Assembly (NCBI GenBank): GCA_016200915.1
Contig: JACQDV010000002.1
Location: forward strand, 1-64,000
Reading direction: 5' to 3'
DNA from: Sphingobacteriales bacterium
GTDB lineage: Bacteria; Bacteroidota; Bacteroidia; Chitinophagales; Chitinophagaceae
Length of the DNA: 64,000 nucleotides
The notes beneath the pieces were generated by a model, which made no database searches, had not been told where the DNA came from, and saw only the letters and a list, made by a program, of their open reading frames with translations. The number at the start of each line of letters is the position of its first letter. The first letter of the stretch is position 1. Of this stretch, positions 63,165-64,000 are shown in pieces. Both the position numbers and the translations under genes were made by a program.

Positions 63165-64000
63165 TTAATGCCTGTCTCTTAACCAGGATTCAGGATTGAG
63201 ATAGCTGGTTTCTTTCATTACCATAAATTCTACCTGGCCTCTTCCATCTTCAGAATCACTATCGCCGGCACGGCCAATTGCCTGCCCTGCTTTTACAATA
63301 GCATTTTTAGCAACAGAAACAGAACCGAGGTTACCATAAGTAGTATAATAGTTACCATGACGGATGATAACACCATAATTACCTTCTACATTAAATACTG
63401 ATGCTACTTCCCCATCAAATATTGCTTTTACATTCGCATTCGTGTTGGTTGAGATGGTGATACCAGAAGAGTTCCAGTGAATTTTTGTTCCTTCAATTAC
63501 ATTATCACCAAAGTGAGCAGTTAAATAACCATTATCCACCGGCCATGGTAAGCGGTTTTGATTTCCTCTAAATTCAGATGCTAATGCATAATCAGCTTCA
63601 CTTAAATTAAAATCAATTGCTTTTTTCTCAACAACCGGTTTGCTTTTGGGTGCACTAGCTTTATTTTCAGATTTAGGAACAACAGCTGTTACCGGATTAG
63701 TTTTTTCTTTTTCTTTTTCCAGTTTAGCTAATCTCTCTCTTTCCAATCTTGCTTTTTCCTGTGCTTCTTTTACTTCTCTTCTAACAATGGCGTCAATCTG
63801 TTTTTTATAATTGGCTAATTGCTTCTTTTTATTAGCTACAACAGCGCCTAATTCTTTTTCCTGGGATTTAAAACGAGATACTATCTGATCTTTCTCCTGT
63901 TTTTCCTGTGCTAATTTCTCTGCTTCTTTGTTCTGATCCTGTAATGATTCACCTTTCTTTTGCTTGTTAGCTTTTAATAGGCCAAGCTTTTCATTTATCT
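63165..64000 (-). CDS. EnvC-like murein hydrolase activator (partial, start beyond the window)
   Basis: At least 278 codons: the frame is open through base 64000, so the start lies outside. The visible N-terminal side is a long coiled coil very rich in K, E, Q and A. The last 130 residues are an M23/LytM-like domain (LTAHFGDN, KIHWNSSGITI, VIIRHGNYYTTYGNLGSV, GRGQVEFMVMK). The His residues of an active M23 site are mostly replaced (YGNL in place of YxHL, VEFMV in place of LHFEI), so it should be a regulator of amidases rather than a hydrolase. It is convergent with bshA. Confidence 0.88.
   Translation of the reverse strand, partial: INEKLGLLKANKQKKGESLQDQNKEAEKLAQEKQEKDQIVSRFKSQEKELGAVVANKKKQLANYKKQIDAIVRREVKEAQEKARLERERLAKLEKEKEKTNPVTAVVPKSENKASAPKSKPVVEKKAIDFNLSEADYALASEFRGNQNRLPWPVDNGYLTAHFGDNVIEGTKIHWNSSGITISTNTNANVKAIFDGEVASVFNVEGNYGVIIRHGNYYTTYGNLGSVSVAKNAIVKAGQAIGRAGDSDSEDGRGQVEFMVMKETSYLNPESWLRDRH

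Overview
The window looks like a chromosomal segment of a Bacteroidota bacterium, most likely Chitinophagaceae or a close relative. The evidence is AT-rich DNA, a fused CcoN-CcoO cytochrome cbb3 oxidase, a PorP/SprF-type protein, a DUF5916 protein, paired VPS10/Asp-box proteins, BshA, an almost complete lack of Shine-Dalgarno sequences, and several TAnnTTTG-type -7 promoter boxes. No tRNA, rRNA, CRISPR array, prophage or transposase gene was seen. The lineage is inferred from gene content only.

Layout. 1-12.2 kb is a respiratory module. A PAS histidine kinase and a response regulator fused to a CRP/FNR-type DNA-binding region diverge from ccoI. A REP-like repeat cluster follows, then ccoS-ccoNO-ccoQ-ccoP-ccoG-fixH-safE. 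Two near-perfect FNR-type sites (core TGAT-N4-ATCA) lie before ccoI and before ccoS, each 43-44 bp upstream of a -7-like box. 12.2-20.8 kb holds housekeeping and envelope genes: a lipoprotein, trmD, a flavin reductase, a GT-C-like membrane protein, a GT2, a DUF5916 protein and a methyltransferase. 21-31.7 kb is a minus-strand block with two VPS10/Asp-box proteins flanking a GH31 glycosidase and two paralogous LolA-like proteins. 31.7-41 kb carries adenine deaminase, an AbiEii-type toxin-antitoxin pair, an Oar-like TonB-dependent receptor, and a LiaF-like/DUF4288/LytS/LytTR cluster.

41-51 kb is a potassium-uptake locus. A sigma-54 activator comes first, then an unrelated pair including a PD-(D/E)XK-like protein, then three tiny membrane proteins (the last is KdpF), kdpABC, a KdpD that stops after its sensor and USP domains, and a separate histidine kinase. 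A textbook -24/-12 element lies 31 nt before the first tiny gene, and two 13-bp dyads spaced 22 bp apart lie about 110-130 bp upstream of its predicted start. Together they suggest that kdp is driven by sigma-54 and that the upstream activator replaces KdpE.

51-64 kb is mixed: an ATP-grasp ligase, anmK, upp, a PorP/SprF protein, a DAACS symporter, an AAG glycosylase, an EI24 protein, an RsmI-like methylase, an M28 peptidase, bshA, and an EnvC-like protein cut by the right edge. Short degenerate repeats are scattered through the gaps. Two of them run in frame through unrelated genes (ade and anmK), so both proteins carry the same peptide, PQTTNHK.
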